From: an uncultured Bacteroidota bacterium
Lineage (GTDB): Bacteria; Bacteroidota; Bacteroidia; Chitinophagales; Chitinophagaceae
DNA: 64,000 bases
Assembly: GCA_903887415.1 (NCBI GenBank)
Contig: CAISPO010000003.1
Coordinates: 62,001 to 126,000 of the forward strand
Direction of reading: 5' to 3'
The notes under the pieces are model-generated. The model was given only the letters and a program-made list of their open reading frames with translations. It was not told the DNA's origin and made no database searches. The number at the start of each line of letters is the position of its first letter. The first letter of the stretch is position 1. Positions 63,689 to 64,000 of the stretch are shown here, piece after piece. The translations under genes and the position numbers were made by a program.

Positions 63689-64000
63689 CTAAGCTGCGGC
63701 TTTTGAGCGGGCGAGTCGGCGGCGCTGGGCGCGGTTAAGATGTTTTTCATTTTTGGGAAGAGCTATGGATGGCCGATGTGGAACCTGCCGGGCTTCATTT
63801 GGGTTTACTGATTTTTTACTTGCCGCTGGTGCGACACCTGGCTCCATGTATTGATTTGGGAGATCGTTTTCGTGATCACCGGCCTGATCTGGATTTTCGG
63901 CCCAACAGCGGAGGTCTTCGAGGTCGAGTTGCGCTTCTATATTGTTTTCTTCCGTTGGTGTTGCAGGAACTTGCTCTTTCGTTTTTGCAGGGGCGAATTG
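63689..64000 (-). CDS. C-terminal part of an unknown protein, start off the right edge
   Basis: An open leftward frame of 103 residues that runs off the window to a stop at 63689-63691. It starts within a Pro/Thr/Glu-rich linker (KEQVPATPTEENN) and ends in a strongly basic tail (KHLNRAQRRRLARSKAAA). I do not recognise it. The basic tail suggests nucleic-acid binding. It is supported by an uninterrupted frame with normal codon use. Confidence 0.5.
   Translation of the reverse strand, partial: QFAPAKTKEQVPATPTEENNIEAQLDLEDLRCWAENPDQAGDHENDLPNQYMEPGVAPAASKKSVNPNEARQVPHRPSIALPKNEKHLNRAQRRRLARSKAAA

Noticed and set aside
1-64000. CRISPR array, prophage or replication origin
   Set aside because: No regularly spaced repeats, no phage structural genes and no dnaA-box cluster were seen on reading.

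Overview
The window looks like a chromosomal segment of a member of the Bacteroidota, probably of the Chitinophagales. The evidence is the repeated TAnnTTTG -7 promoter element, the lack of clear Shine-Dalgarno sites, two proteins with the gliding/T9SS type B C-terminal sorting domain, a carboxypeptidase-regulatory/TonB receptor, a three-gene sdhCAB set with a single cytochrome b subunit, and many Bacteroidota-typical domains (DUF2911, DUF4105, DUF3667, DUF2157, DUF3347). The genus cannot be fixed from sequence reading alone.

Layout. 1-10.5 kb: a RicT/PSP1 gene running off the left edge, an unknown secreted protein, a sodium/solute symporter, a PAS sensor without an ATPase domain, a 35-residue membrane protein, a small lipoprotein, a large PIG-L (LmbE-like) deacetylase and a DUF2911 protein. 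10.5-13.5 kb: a gene-free stretch with an orphan terminator, Hsp20, RNase P RNA (rnpB), a TraB/GumN protein and an overlapping DUF4160/DUF2442 pair. 13.5-22 kb: a TPR glycosyltransferase-like membrane protein, uvrC, a rhomboid protease, a stretch of broken reading frames, a uracil-DNA-glycosylase-like protein and tRNA-Asn(GTT). 22-26 kb: two tandem PKD-containing T9SS adhesin-like proteins with nearly identical 3' ends. 26-32 kb: an alpha/beta hydrolase broken by an in-frame amber codon, a DUF4105 protein and sdhCAB. 32-41.4 kb: a RelB/RelE-type module, ExbB/ExbD/MtfA-like genes, an APC permease, a DUF3667 protein, an M32 carboxypeptidase, two DUF2157-like membrane proteins and an LpxR-like protein. 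41.4-48.6 kb: an ABC-F ATPase, then a 3.3-kb IS1595-family element with passenger genes that has split a small exported-protein gene. 48.7-64 kb: a DUF3347 lipoprotein, a TonB receptor, an NADP-binding dehydrogenase-like protein, a GltD-like/ferredoxin fusion followed by the two subunits of a 2-oxoacid:ferredoxin oxidoreductase, fabH, fabG, a hydrolase, a thioredoxin, a GT39-like transferase, a VOC protein and a partial gene at the right edge.

The core is ordinary: respiration (sdhCAB), 2-oxoacid oxidation, fatty acid synthesis, DNA repair and RNA processing. The main accessory feature is the insertion element at 45221-48541. It has 24-bp terminal inverted repeats, an 8-bp target duplication, an ISXO2/IS1595-type transposase, a HEPN-domain protein, three further small genes and a possible DNA-binding protein. 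Removing the element and one copy of the duplication restores the host reading frame exactly. A second theme is promoters of the TAnnTTTG type placed only 4-7 bases before the start codon of four genes, which suggests leaderless or nearly leaderless mRNAs.
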